DNA of 64,000 bases from Myxococcales bacterium. Lineage in GTDB: Bacteria; Myxococcota_A; Polyangia; Haliangiales; Haliangiaceae. The translations under genes and the position numbers were made by a program. Each line of letters starts with the position of its first letter. Within the stretch, counting starts at the first letter, position 1. The notes under the pieces are model-generated. The model saw nothing but the letters and a program-made list of their open reading frames with translations. It was not told the origin of the DNA and did no database searches. The stretch lies in the NCBI GenBank assembly GCA_016720595.1, contig JADKKI010000002.1:124001-188000 (forward strand). Direction: 5' to 3'. Positions 26,851 through 35,600 of the stretch are shown piece by piece.

Positions 26851-28019
26851 CCGTGACCAACCTCCGCACGATCTCCTTGTTCGCGGTCGCCGCCCTCACC
26901 GGCGGTGCGTGCGTGCGCGTGCCCACCAACCGGGCCGACGCGATGCGCGCCGAGCCTCGCGAGGCGCTCGGCGAGGATCGCCTGAGCCTGCACTGGAAGT
27001 TCGTGACCGCGGATCGGCTCACCGAGGTCTCCCCGCAGGAGTTCGCTCAGTCCGCGGTCTATGCCGACACCGTGTACACGGGCTCGGCCGGCGGCTGGTT
27101 CTATGCGCTGAAGTCGTCCAATGGCAGCGTGCGCTGGCGCAAGAAGGTCGGCGCCGTGTCGAGCGCACCGCTCGTCGTCGGGACCAACCTCTACCTCGGC
27201 ACCAGCGACGGGATCCTGCTCGCGCTCGATGCCCAGACCGGGCTCGAGAAGTGGCGGTACCAGAGCCGCGGCCCGATCTCGCAGACGCCGGTGACGACCT
27301 CCGAGCTGGTGCTGTTCTCGAACGAGGCGGATCAGGTCGTCGCGGTCGATGCGGTCACCGGCAAGTTCAAGTGGCAGTACAAGACCGAGACGCCCGAGGA
27401 GTACACGCTCCGCGGCCACGCCGGTGTCGCCGTCGATGGCGAGCTGATCTACACCGGCTTCTCCAACGGCACGATGGTCGCGCTCCGTCGGGACACCGGC
27501 TCCGTTGCCTGGTCGACGTCGCTCAAGGCCGAGGCGGATCGCTTCATGGACGTGGACGCCACGCCGCTCGTGATGGGCGATCGGGTGTACGCGTCGTCGT
27601 CCTCGGGCGGGGTCTACGCGCTCGACAAGACCACCGGCCTCATCCGCTGGCGCGTGCCGTTCTGGGATGCGCGGATGCCGAGCTCCACGGGCAACGTCGG
27701 TGGCCTCGCCAGCGATGGCAAGATGCTCTACGTCAGCGTCGCCGATCTCGGTACCTACGCGATCGATCTCGCAGGCAACGTGGTGTGGCGGGTGGGCGCG
27801 AAGGACGGCGGCGAGCCGGCTGCGCCCGTCGTGTTCTCCGAGCTCCTGGTCTATTCGCTGGCCAAGGACGGGATGTTCATCGCCGACCGCAAGACCGGCG
27901 AGACCCTCGAGTACTTCGATCCGGGTGACGGCATCTCGGCGGCGCCCACGATCACCGGCGATGGCCGGCTGTTCGTGATGTCGAACCGCGGCATCCTGTA
28001 CGCGTTCGATCTCGATTGA
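26847..28019 (+). CDS. BamB-like PQQ-repeat beta-propeller lipoprotein
   Basis: The product is about 390 residues. A signal peptide with lipobox LTGGAC (Cys22) is followed by repeated propeller blades of the PQQ/BamB type. Each blade has the G-x-[VL]-x-A-[LV]-[DN]-x-x-[ST]-G-x-x-x-W pattern: YALKSSNGSVRWRKK, LALDAQTGLEKWRYQ, VAVDAVTGKFKWQYK, VALRRDTGSVAWSTS and YALDKTTGLIRWRV. By homology it would be a peripheral outer-membrane lipoprotein of the BAM complex. It could instead be a generic PQQ-like propeller, but the upstream yfgM-like gene favours BamB. The GTG at 26847 overlaps the preceding stop; GTG 26853 is an alternative. Two hairpins follow the stop. Confidence 0.82.
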   Translation: MTVTNLRTISLFAVAALTGGACVRVPTNRADAMRAEPREALGEDRLSLHWKFVTADRLTEVSPQEFAQSAVYADTVYTGSAGGWFYALKSSNGSVRWRKKVGAVSSAPLVVGTNLYLGTSDGILLALDAQTGLEKWRYQSRGPISQTPVTTSELVLFSNEADQVVAVDAVTGKFKWQYKTETPEEYTLRGHAGVAVDGELIYTGFSNGTMVALRRDTGSVAWSTSLKAEADRFMDVDATPLVMGDRVYASSSSGGVYALDKTTGLIRWRVPFWDARMPSSTGNVGGLASDGKMLYVSVADLGTYAIDLAGNVVWRVGAKDGGEPAAPVVFSELLVYSLAKDGMFIADRKTGETLEYFDPGDGISAAPTITGDGRLFVMSNRGILYAFDLD

Positions 28020-28024
28020 CCTTC

Positions 28025-28042
28025 GCAACGCATCCGCGTTGC
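28025..28042. terminator. Hairpin 1 of a tandem bidirectional terminator
   Basis: GCAACGC (28025-28031) and GCGTTGC (28036-28042) form a perfect 7-bp stem around an ATCC tetraloop. It lies 5 nt after the stop of the plus-strand bamB-like gene and about 50 nt from the stop of the convergent EAL gene. There is no long U tract, as expected in a very GC-rich genome. Confidence 0.6.
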
Positions 28043-28047
28043 TGCGC

Positions 28048-28065
28048 GCCCCACGTTCGTGGGGC
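28048..28065. terminator. Hairpin 2 of a tandem bidirectional terminator
   Basis: GCCCCAC (28048-28054) and GTGGGGC (28059-28065) form a perfect 7-bp, very GC-rich stem with a GTTC loop, 5 nt after hairpin 1. A short TTGCATT follows on the plus strand. Position between convergent genes suggests it stops transcription from both sides. Confidence 0.65.
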
Positions 28066-28092
28066 TTGCATTGAGCTGCTACCGGAACTCGG

Positions 28093-29007
28093 TCAGAGCG
28101 GATCGACGAACGGCAGGCCCGGCCGCGCGATCAGGTAGCCCTGCAGCAGGTCGCAGCCGAGATCCACGAGGACCTGGGCCTCCGCGTCGGTCTCCACGCC
28201 CTCGCCGATCACGGTGATGCCCTGGTCGCGACACAGATCAGTGACCGAGCGGATCAGCCGCTGCTTCATCGGGTGCTGATCGACGTCGCGGACGAGCGAC
28301 ATGTCGAGCTTCACCAGATCGCAGTCGAGCAGGGTGAACGTCCCCATGCGCGCGTGCCCACCACCGAGATCATCGATCGCGATCCGATAGCCGAGCTCGC
28401 GCAGCTCCGCGACCCGGTAGCGCAGGTCGATCTGGCCCTCGAGCGAGGTCCGCTCCGTGATCTCGAGGATCACGCGTGACGAGATCTTCGACAGCGGTGC
28501 GAACGCCGAGGTCAGCTGCTTGTCGAACAGATCGAGCAGGTGGAGGTTGATGAACACGACCCCGCGCTCCGCGGGGGCCTCGGCGAACACCTTGGCGCTT
28601 TGCGCACGGACCGCGCGGCCCAGCGTGGGGATCCGCTCGAGACGCTCGGCAGCGTCGAGGATCGCGCCCGGGTGGGGCAGGGACTTGTCAGTGGAGCGAA
28701 GCAGGGCCTCGTAGCCAAACCGTGCACGCGTGCTCGCGTGAACGATCGGCTGGAAGTGCATCGTCATCGCCGCGAGGCAGCGATCGAGCTTGTCCTCGAG
28801 AGCGCGGAGCTGGTTCGGATGATCGACCTCGTACAGTGGCATCGGATTTGTGCCACTCGCGAACTGTTGATCGACCGGAGCCTTGACGGCATCCGCGGGC
28901 TTCGGCGCCGTCGGAATCGGCGGGAGTCGAACACCATCTGGACGCCGATCGGAGGACACGCTCTCCATCGTACACATCCACGACGGCGCCGGCCAATCGG
29001 TTTCCAC
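28093..29007 (-). CDS. EAL-domain cyclic-di-GMP phosphodiesterase
   Basis: The product is up to 304 residues. The EAL domain covers about residues 80-300: HFQPIV, GYEALLR (substrate/metal Glu), FINLH (metal Asn), ILEITER (Glu), IDDLGGG (the DDFGxG metal-binding loop with Leu for Phe), VKLD (general-base Lys), GEGVET (Glu) and LQGYLIARP. Every catalytic position is filled, so c-di-GMP hydrolysis is likely. The first 75 residues are unassigned and Pro-rich; there is no GGDEF or receiver domain and no membrane segment. The start is uncertain: GTG 29007 or ATG 28965, neither with a good ribosome binding site. The gene ends at the tandem terminator shared with the bamB-like gene. Confidence 0.86.
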   Translation of the reverse strand: METDWPAPSWMCTMESVSSDRRPDGVRLPPIPTAPKPADAVKAPVDQQFASGTNPMPLYEVDHPNQLRALEDKLDRCLAAMTMHFQPIVHASTRARFGYEALLRSTDKSLPHPGAILDAAERLERIPTLGRAVRAQSAKVFAEAPAERGVVFINLHLLDLFDKQLTSAFAPLSKISSRVILEITERTSLEGQIDLRYRVAELRELGYRIAIDDLGGGHARMGTFTLLDCDLVKLDMSLVRDVDQHPMKQRLIRSVTDLCRDQGITVIGEGVETDAEAQVLVDLGCDLLQGYLIARPGLPFVDPL

Positions 29008-29047
29008 CGCTGTTCTAGCGCACGATGTACGCAGAATCGTACGCGGA

Positions 29048-29518
29048 TCAGCAGAGGCGGCGGAGGTGCTCCCGGAACTCGGCGACCACCAGCGAGGCCG
29101 GGTGCTTGTCGAGCTCGCTGCTGATCAGGTCATCGACGATCGGCAGATCGAGCACGAGGCGGTAGAGCATCATGCAGGCCCGCATCGACAGCGGGATGAA
29201 CCGCGCCTCGCCCTGGAGGACCACGTTCGACGATGCCGGCGTGGACCAGGCGATGGTCAGGTTGGCCGGGTCGTACTTGTAGTTGAGCGTGTACCCGAGC
29301 GAGCCGCGCTCGAGCTTCCGGGTGAACGCGACCTGGTCGGGCCGGCCCTCAGGGGTCCGCCGGGTTACCCGGGCGGTCTGGACGATCGGCAGCCACCGTG
29401 GGATCTCCACGGCGTCTGAGAACACCTCGTACGCCACACCCGCCCCGACAGTGAGAGTCGTCGAAACCTCGCTCGAGAGCGGGGAGATCGAAGGAGCGAA
29501 TGCGAGTGCGGTGGCCAT
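29048..29518 (-). CDS. SRPBCC / polyketide-cyclase-like ligand-binding protein
   Basis: The product is 156 residues with the START/SRPBCC layout: an N-terminal strand STTLTVGAGVAYEVFSDAVE, then IPRWLPIVQTARVTRR (typical of coenzyme Q-binding/polyketide cyclase relatives), antiparallel strands (VAFTRKLERGSLGYTLNYKY) and a long C-terminal helix. Such proteins bind hydrophobic ligands; no catalytic residues can be assigned. The ATG at 29518 has AAAGGA about 9 nt upstream, so I prefer it to an upstream in-frame start at 29611. There is no signal peptide. It is followed after 40 nt by the EAL gene on the same strand. Confidence 0.72.
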   Translation of the reverse strand: MATALAFAPSISPLSSEVSTTLTVGAGVAYEVFSDAVEIPRWLPIVQTARVTRRTPEGRPDQVAFTRKLERGSLGYTLNYKYDPANLTIAWSTPASSNVVLQGEARFIPLSMRACMMLYRLVLDLPIVDDLISSELDKHPASLVVAEFREHLRRLC

Positions 29519-29855
29519 TGGATACGTCCTTTCCGAGCTGACATCTCCATGAGCAACCGCGATACCAGGTGTTCGGCACCAGGTTACGCACAGTTGAACT
29601 GGGTTCTGCATGCTCCAGCCCGGCGAATGCAGTAGCCGTTAGCTAGGTCGGTGTCCGCTAACTCCGGTCCCCAGTCATTGCCCCACCTGGGTGGCACATC
29701 GTCGAACTCCCACGCAACTCCATGGCCCGCACCGAGGATTCGCGATCCTTTGGGGGGCACGACCGGCGTCTTGCAGCGACGTCTTGGCTTGCCGGTGCGC
29801 CCGCGGGTCGGAGCAGCGCCAGTCGCCAGGGGATCACCGCGAGGTGATCTCGGCG
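29519..29855. other. 337-bp intergenic region with a direct repeat
   Basis: No convincing gene is seen here. The region holds the leader of the SRPBCC gene and the 3' flank of the propeller kinase. A perfect direct repeat, ACCAGGT at 29564-29570 and 29578-29584 (14-bp period), lies about 46-66 bp upstream of the SRPBCC start and could be a regulator site. A hairpin at 29832-29849 is listed separately. Confidence 0.4.
29832..29849 (-). terminator. Hairpin after the propeller-kinase gene
   Basis: GATCACC (29832-29838) and GGTGATC (29843-29849) form a perfect 7-bp stem with a GCGA loop, beginning 7 nt past the kinase stop codon at 29856. There is no T-rich tail, so intrinsic termination is only a possibility. 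Confidence 0.4.
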
Positions 29856-32471
29856 CTACGGCGTGGAGGGCGGGGCGAGCACGTAGAGATCGGAGGCGTC
29901 GGAGTTGGTCGAGTACGTCAGGAGCTCGCCATCCGCCGACAGCGCGACCGAGTAGTAGTAGGGGTGCTGCTCGGGAACGATCCGTGCCCAGCCCGTCCGC
30001 ACGCCGGTGGCGACCTCGATCCGCTCGACCTCGATCGCGTCGTCCTTCTGATGGCTCACGAAGACCGCCGCCCCATCGGCCGTGAACCCCAGCGGACGCT
30101 CGCGGACGACGCCCTCGATCGACCGCACCAGGCTGCCATCGCTCCGTACCAGCTCGATCCCTCCGCGAACCCGGACCACCGCGAGGAGCTGGCCGTCGGG
30201 CGAGATCGGGTGCAGCCCTTCAGGGGGCGCGACCGGCAGTGGTTGCGGTGGCACCGCCGGCTCACCGGGATCGAACCGCCACAGCTTCATCGCACCCGAC
30301 GCATCCGCCCCGCGCACCACCCCGAACTTCCCCGACCACGCCACGGCGATCCGATCTCCCGCGTCGAGCGTGGCGAGCTGGCCGGGCGCGAACGTCACCG
30401 GCGTGCCGATGCCCGTCGGGACCCGCGACAGCCGAGGTGGTGACCCGCCGACCACGAGTGCTGCGCTGCCATCCGGCATCAGCGCCGAGCGCATGCCGTG
30501 TGCGATCAAGGTCGCCGGCTGATCGGCGCGTCTCATGAACTGCGGATAGCCATCCGAGGTGTGGCCGGTATCGGACTCCTCGGAGAACCCGAGTGACTGG
30601 CCATCCGCCGACATCGATTCGACCTCGCTGGAATCGAACCAGGCGACATCCTTGAACGGCCCACCGCGCGGACCGGTGAACATCTTGAGCCGCAGATCCG
30701 AAGGGGCCACGAGGATCTTCTGCGCGCGGACGTCCACCAGCACGAGGCGCGTGACCGAGTTCAGCACCGTCCGCTGATGACCATCGCGATCGAGCGCGAA
30801 GATCGTCGTTCCATTGGACCACCACAGCTCGGTGCCATCCGGCGACCACGCGGTGCCTTCGATCCCGGTCTGCTCCGACGACCTGGCGAGCTGCCTGCCG
30901 GCGGGATCGAGGATCAGCACGTGCCCACCGGTATCGGCGCTGCCGGGGTGCTCGACGACGCCGACCAGCTCGCCCGACGGTGCCACGCGGAGCAGGTCGA
31001 GACGCTCCGTGCTCCGCTTCGCGATCACGGTGCCGATCGGCAGCTCGAGCGTCTGGTTCGCGCGGATCACGGCGAGGCGCTCGCCATCCGGCAGCCACGC
31101 CGCCGCGGTCACCCGATCGGTCAACGGCCGCGGACCGGCACCCTCGACCACACGGGACAGCGTGCCACCGGCCCCCGGGAGATCGTCGGACAGCACCGCC
31201 AGCTCGCCCTTGGCGGAGATGTCGACCAGGCGGCCCGTGATCCCGATCGGGAGGATCGAAGGGTTGGCGAGCTGCGAGCGCACGATCTGCTCCTTGCCGT
31301 CGCGGAGCGTGGTGTAGAGCGCGCTCTTGCCATCGGGGGCGAGCCGCGCGTCCCACTTCGATTGCGAGTGATAGGTGACGCGCTCGTACGTCGGGCCACC
31401 CTCGACCACCGTCGGCCACGACGGCGTCAGCCCCGGCCGCTTCGCGGAGACCTTGCCGATCAGGACGCCGGCGAGCACGCCGACGATGCCGACCGCGCCG
31501 GTGACCGCGATCCACGCGCGCGAAGGTCCCTGGATGTGCCGCGGCGGCTCCGGGTCCCGGATCGTGTGAGCCGGCACCGATTCGGATTCGAGCCCGACGC
31601 GGCTGATCCGCGCGATCGGATCCGTGGAGGCGTCGAGCTCGTCGAGCGCGAACGCGAGATCCGTCGCCGACTGAAACCGCGCATCGGGGCGCTTCTCGAG
31701 ACAGCGCATCACCACCCGGGCGATCGCCTTGGTCGCGCCCTTCGGAGGATCGGGGGTGGTCTTCAGGATCGCGTACGATTCCTCGACGGCGCTATCGGAG
31801 GCGAACGCCCGCCGTCCGCAGATCATCTCGTAGAGCACCACGCCAAGCGCGAAGATGTCGGTGCGCTCGTCGAGCTTGCCGCCGTCGAGCTGCTCGGGAG
31901 CCATGTACCCCGGGGTGCCGATCACCATCCCGGTGTCCTGCGTGGTCGGCGTGATCGTGGGCTCGTTGCCGATGTCGACCGCGGGCATCTCGCTCGTGGC
32001 GCGGCGCAGCTTGGCGATCCCGAAATCGAGGATCTTGGTGCGGCCCTCGGTGGTCAGGAAGATGTTGTCGGGCTTGACGTCGCGGTGGACCACGCCCGCG
32101 TCGTGTGCCGCGGCGAGCCCTCGCGCCACATCGCGGGCGATCTGGATCGCCGAGCGTAGCGGGACGCGCCCGCGGGCGAGGCGTTCGCGGAGGGATTCTC
32201 CGTCGAGGAGCTCGGTGACGAGGAACGGCGTGCCCTCGTGCTCGCCGACGTCGTACAGGGTCAGGAGGTTCGGGTGATTGAGCGCACCGATCGTCCGGGC
32301 CTCTCGCTCGAACCGGCGGAGGTGCTCGCCCTTGGCGAACGGCAGGACCTTGATCGCGACCTTGCGCCCGAGCCGCGAGTCATCCGCGCGATACACGACG
32401 CCCATGCCTCCGGCGCCGATCGCGTGATCGATCTCGTATGGCCCGAGCCGGGTGCCGGTGGCGAGCTTCAT
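29856..32471 (-). CDS. Transmembrane Ser/Thr protein kinase with extracytoplasmic WD40/PD40-like propeller
   Basis: The product is 871 residues. A Hanks-type kinase fills about 10-270: GAGGMGVVYRADD (P-loop), VAIKVLP (Lys41), VVHRDVKPDNIFL, KILDFGIAK, and GTPGYMAPEQLDG in the activation/APE segment. All catalytic residues are present. A membrane helix at about 330-350 (AVTGAVGIVGVLAGVLIG) separates it from about 500 extracytoplasmic residues. These contain TolB/PD40-type repeats (DARLAPDGKSALYTT, TAWSPDGTELWWS) that probably form a beta-propeller sensor. I chose the ATG at 32471. A perfect inverted repeat lies 13-33 bp upstream of it. The gene is divergent from the InlB-repeat lipoprotein. 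Confidence 0.9.
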   Translation of the reverse strand: MKLATGTRLGPYEIDHAIGAGGMGVVYRADDSRLGRKVAIKVLPFAKGEHLRRFEREARTIGALNHPNLLTLYDVGEHEGTPFLVTELLDGESLRERLARGRVPLRSAIQIARDVARGLAAAHDAGVVHRDVKPDNIFLTTEGRTKILDFGIAKLRRATSEMPAVDIGNEPTITPTTQDTGMVIGTPGYMAPEQLDGGKLDERTDIFALGVVLYEMICGRRAFASDSAVEESYAILKTTPDPPKGATKAIARVVMRCLEKRPDARFQSATDLAFALDELDASTDPIARISRVGLESESVPAHTIRDPEPPRHIQGPSRAWIAVTGAVGIVGVLAGVLIGKVSAKRPGLTPSWPTVVEGGPTYERVTYHSQSKWDARLAPDGKSALYTTLRDGKEQIVRSQLANPSILPIGITGRLVDISAKGELAVLSDDLPGAGGTLSRVVEGAGPRPLTDRVTAAAWLPDGERLAVIRANQTLELPIGTVIAKRSTERLDLLRVAPSGELVGVVEHPGSADTGGHVLILDPAGRQLARSSEQTGIEGTAWSPDGTELWWSNGTTIFALDRDGHQRTVLNSVTRLVLVDVRAQKILVAPSDLRLKMFTGPRGGPFKDVAWFDSSEVESMSADGQSLGFSEESDTGHTSDGYPQFMRRADQPATLIAHGMRSALMPDGSAALVVGGSPPRLSRVPTGIGTPVTFAPGQLATLDAGDRIAVAWSGKFGVVRGADASGAMKLWRFDPGEPAVPPQPLPVAPPEGLHPISPDGQLLAVVRVRGGIELVRSDGSLVRSIEGVVRERPLGFTADGAAVFVSHQKDDAIEVERIEVATGVRTGWARIVPEQHPYYYSVALSADGELLTYSTNSDASDLYVLAPPSTP

Positions 32472-32483
32472 TCCCGACGTCCA

Positions 32484-32504
32484 GTGTACCGTGACTGGGT
32501 ACAC
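32484..32504. promoter_or_regulatory. 21-bp inverted repeat between divergent genes
   Basis: GTGTACC (32484-32490) and GGTACAC (32498-32504) are perfect inverted arms around a 7-bp centre, GTGACTG. A smaller overlapping palindrome, CACAC-T-GTGTG, follows at 32502-32512. The repeat lies in the 131-bp region between the propeller kinase (minus) and the repeat lipoprotein (plus), 13 bp from the kinase ATG. It looks like a dimeric-regulator operator or a leader hairpin. Confidence 0.45.
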
Positions 32505-32602
32505 ACTGTGTGAGCACCCACATCCCACCCACCGACGGTCGACAGGTGATAGCGTGGAGGTCTGGGGCCACTCGGATCGATCGGGGATCGAGCCGGTACC
32601 AA

Positions 32603-35600
32603 ATGGTGAATCACATGGTTCAGCGTTGCTTGTTCGTCTTGGCGCTCGTCGTCATGGGCGCGTGCTTCTCGCCGTCCTTTCAGGATGGCCAGATCACCTG
32701 TGGTCCGGGCGACCAGTGCCCGCCGGGGCTCGATTGCGTCGCCGGGGTCTGCCGCTCGGGCAGCGGCTCGGGCGACGGCGGCTCGACGTTCCCGCTGACG
32801 GTGAGCTCCGGCGGCAACGGCTCCGGCATCGTGACGTCGCTCCCCACGGGGATCAGCTGCGGCGGCGACTGCATGGAGGCCTACGCCGCAGGCACCAGCG
32901 TCACGCTGACCGCCACCCCGAGCGCTGACTCGACGTTCGTCGGATGGAGCGGCGCGTGTAGCGGCAACGGCACGTGCACGATCACGGTGAGCGCGGCGAC
33001 CAGCGTCACCGCCAACTTCGCGCTCCAGTACTCGCTCGTGGTCGCCCTCGGCGGCAACGGCAGCGGTTTTGTCACCTCGAATCCCACCGGCATCAGCTGC
33101 GGCACCGACTGCAGCGAGGCCTACAACCCGAACACGATGGTGGTGCTGACCGCACTGGCGGTCAACGGCTCCACGTTCGACGGCTGGACCGGCGGCGGCT
33201 GTACGGGGAGTGGCACCTGCACGGTGACCCTCGACGCGGCCAAGATGGTCACCGCGACGTTCTTCTTGACCAAGCACAGCCTCACCGTGACCACCGCCGG
33301 GAACGGCGCGGCTCGGTGGACTCGGCGCCCACCGGCATCGCGTGCGGGACGGATTGCTCGGAGGCCTACGACTTCAACACCAACGTCATGCTGACGGCGA
33401 CGCCGGCCACCGGCTCGACGTTCACCGGCTGGTCCGGCGGCGGCTGCACCGGCACCGCGGCCTGCATGGTGCCGATGACCACGGCGACCACCGTGACGGC
33501 GACGTTCACGCTGACGACCCACACGCTGACGGTCACCAAGAACGGCAACGGCGCGGGGACCGTGACGTCGAGCCCGATCGGCATCAGCTGCGGCGTGGAC
33601 TGCTCGGAGGCCTACGACTACAACACGACGGTCACGCTCAGCGCAGCGCCGACCACCGGCTCGGTGTTCACGGGATGGACGGGCGGCGGCTGTAACGGGA
33701 CCGGCACGTGCGTGGTGACGATGACGGCCGCTGCATCGGTGATGGCGACGTTCACGCTCACCACGCCGACGCTCACCGTGGCGAAGGCGGGCAACGGGGC
33801 AGGGATGGTCAGCTCGAATCCGCTCGGCATCGATTGCGGCGCCGACTGCAGTGAAGCGGTCAACTACGGGACCTCCGTGATGCTGACCGCCGCGCCCGCG
33901 GTCGGCTCGGTGTTCGGCGGCTGGTCGGGCGGCGGATGCAGCGGCACCGGCGCGTGCACCACGACGGTCACCGCGGCAACCACGGTCACCGCGACGTTCA
34001 CGCTGACCACGCACCTGTTCACGGCGATCAAGAACGGCACCGGTCAGGGCTCGGTCGATGCGCCCGGCATCACGTGCGGCGCGGACTGCACCGAGCTCTA
34101 CGACTACGGCACGGACGTGACGTTGACCGCATCGCCCGCCGCCGGCTCGACGTTCGCCGGCTGGACCGGCAGCGGCTGCAGCGGCACCGGCTCGTGCTCG
34201 GTCTCGGTCACGATGGCGGGGAGCGTGACCGCGACGTTCACGCTGACCACCCACCAGCTCACGGTGGCGCAGGCCGGCAACGGCTCGGGCGTCGTCTCGT
34301 CGAGCCCCGCGGGCATCCTCTGCGGCGTCGACTGCACGGAGATCTACGGCTTCGGCACGCCGGTGACGCTGACCGCGACGCCCGACGCAGGCTCGGTGTT
34401 CAGCGGCTGGTCGGGTGGTGGCTGTAGCGGTCTCGGCGCCTGCCTCGTCACGATCAGCAGCGCGGCGACGGTCACCGCGACCTTCACGTTGACCACCCAG
34501 ACCCTGCTCGTGACGGCCAACGGCCCCGGCACGGTGACCCGCGCCCGCCGCCATCAACTGCCTGGGGACTGCAGCGATCCGTACAACTACGGCACCGTGG
34601 TCACGCTGAGCGCGAGCGCGAACGCGGGCTCGAGCTTCACGGGCTGGTCGGGCGGTGGCTGCAGCGGCACCGGTACGTGCATCGTCACGATGACCGCGGC
34701 CACCAGCGTCACCGCCGACTTCGTGGTGGGGTCGAACTCGATGACGGTGACCAAGGCCGGTAACGGCACGGGCACCGTGACCTCGAACCCGGCGGGCATC
34801 AACTGCGGCGCGGACTGCTCGGAGAACTTCCTCAACGGGACGATGGTCACGCTCACCGCGACGCCGGCCACCGGCTCGGTGTTCTCCGGCTGGTCCGGCG
34901 GTGGCTGCAGCGGCGTCGGGACCTGCATGGTGACGGTCGGCGCGGCCGTGACGATCACGGCGACGTTCACGCTCACGGTTCACACGCTCAGCGTGAGCCC
35001 TGCCGGCAATGGTGCGGGCACCGTCACCTCAGCGCCGGCGGGCATCACCTGCGGCGTGGACTGCAGCGAACCGTACGACTACGGCACCACGGTGACGCTG
35101 ACCGCGAGCGCGAACGCGGGCTCGACCTTCACCGGCTGGAGCGGCGGCGGCTGCAGCGGCACCGGCACCTGCGTGGTGGCGATCACCGCCGCGACCACCG
35201 TGACGCCGACCTTCGATCTGCTGCAGTACCAGCTCTCGGTGACCAAGAACGGCAACGGCGCGGGCGCCGTGACCTCGAACCCGGTGGGGATCAACTGCGG
35301 AGCGGATTGCGGCGAGCTCTACAACAGCGGCACCACGGTGACGCTGACCGCCAACCCCGCGCTCGGCTCGACATTCACGGGCTGGTCGGGCAGCGGCTGC
35401 AGCGGCACGGGCACCTGCGTGGTGACCGTCACCGCCGCGAGCGCGGTCACGGCCACGTTCACGCTGACCACGCACCAGCTCGCGGTGACGCTGGCCGGGC
35501 CTGCCGGTGGCGGCTCGGTGGCCTCGGTGCCAGCCGGCATCAGCTGCCCGGGCGATTGCAGCGAGCTCTACAACTACGGCACGGATGTGACGCTGTCCGC

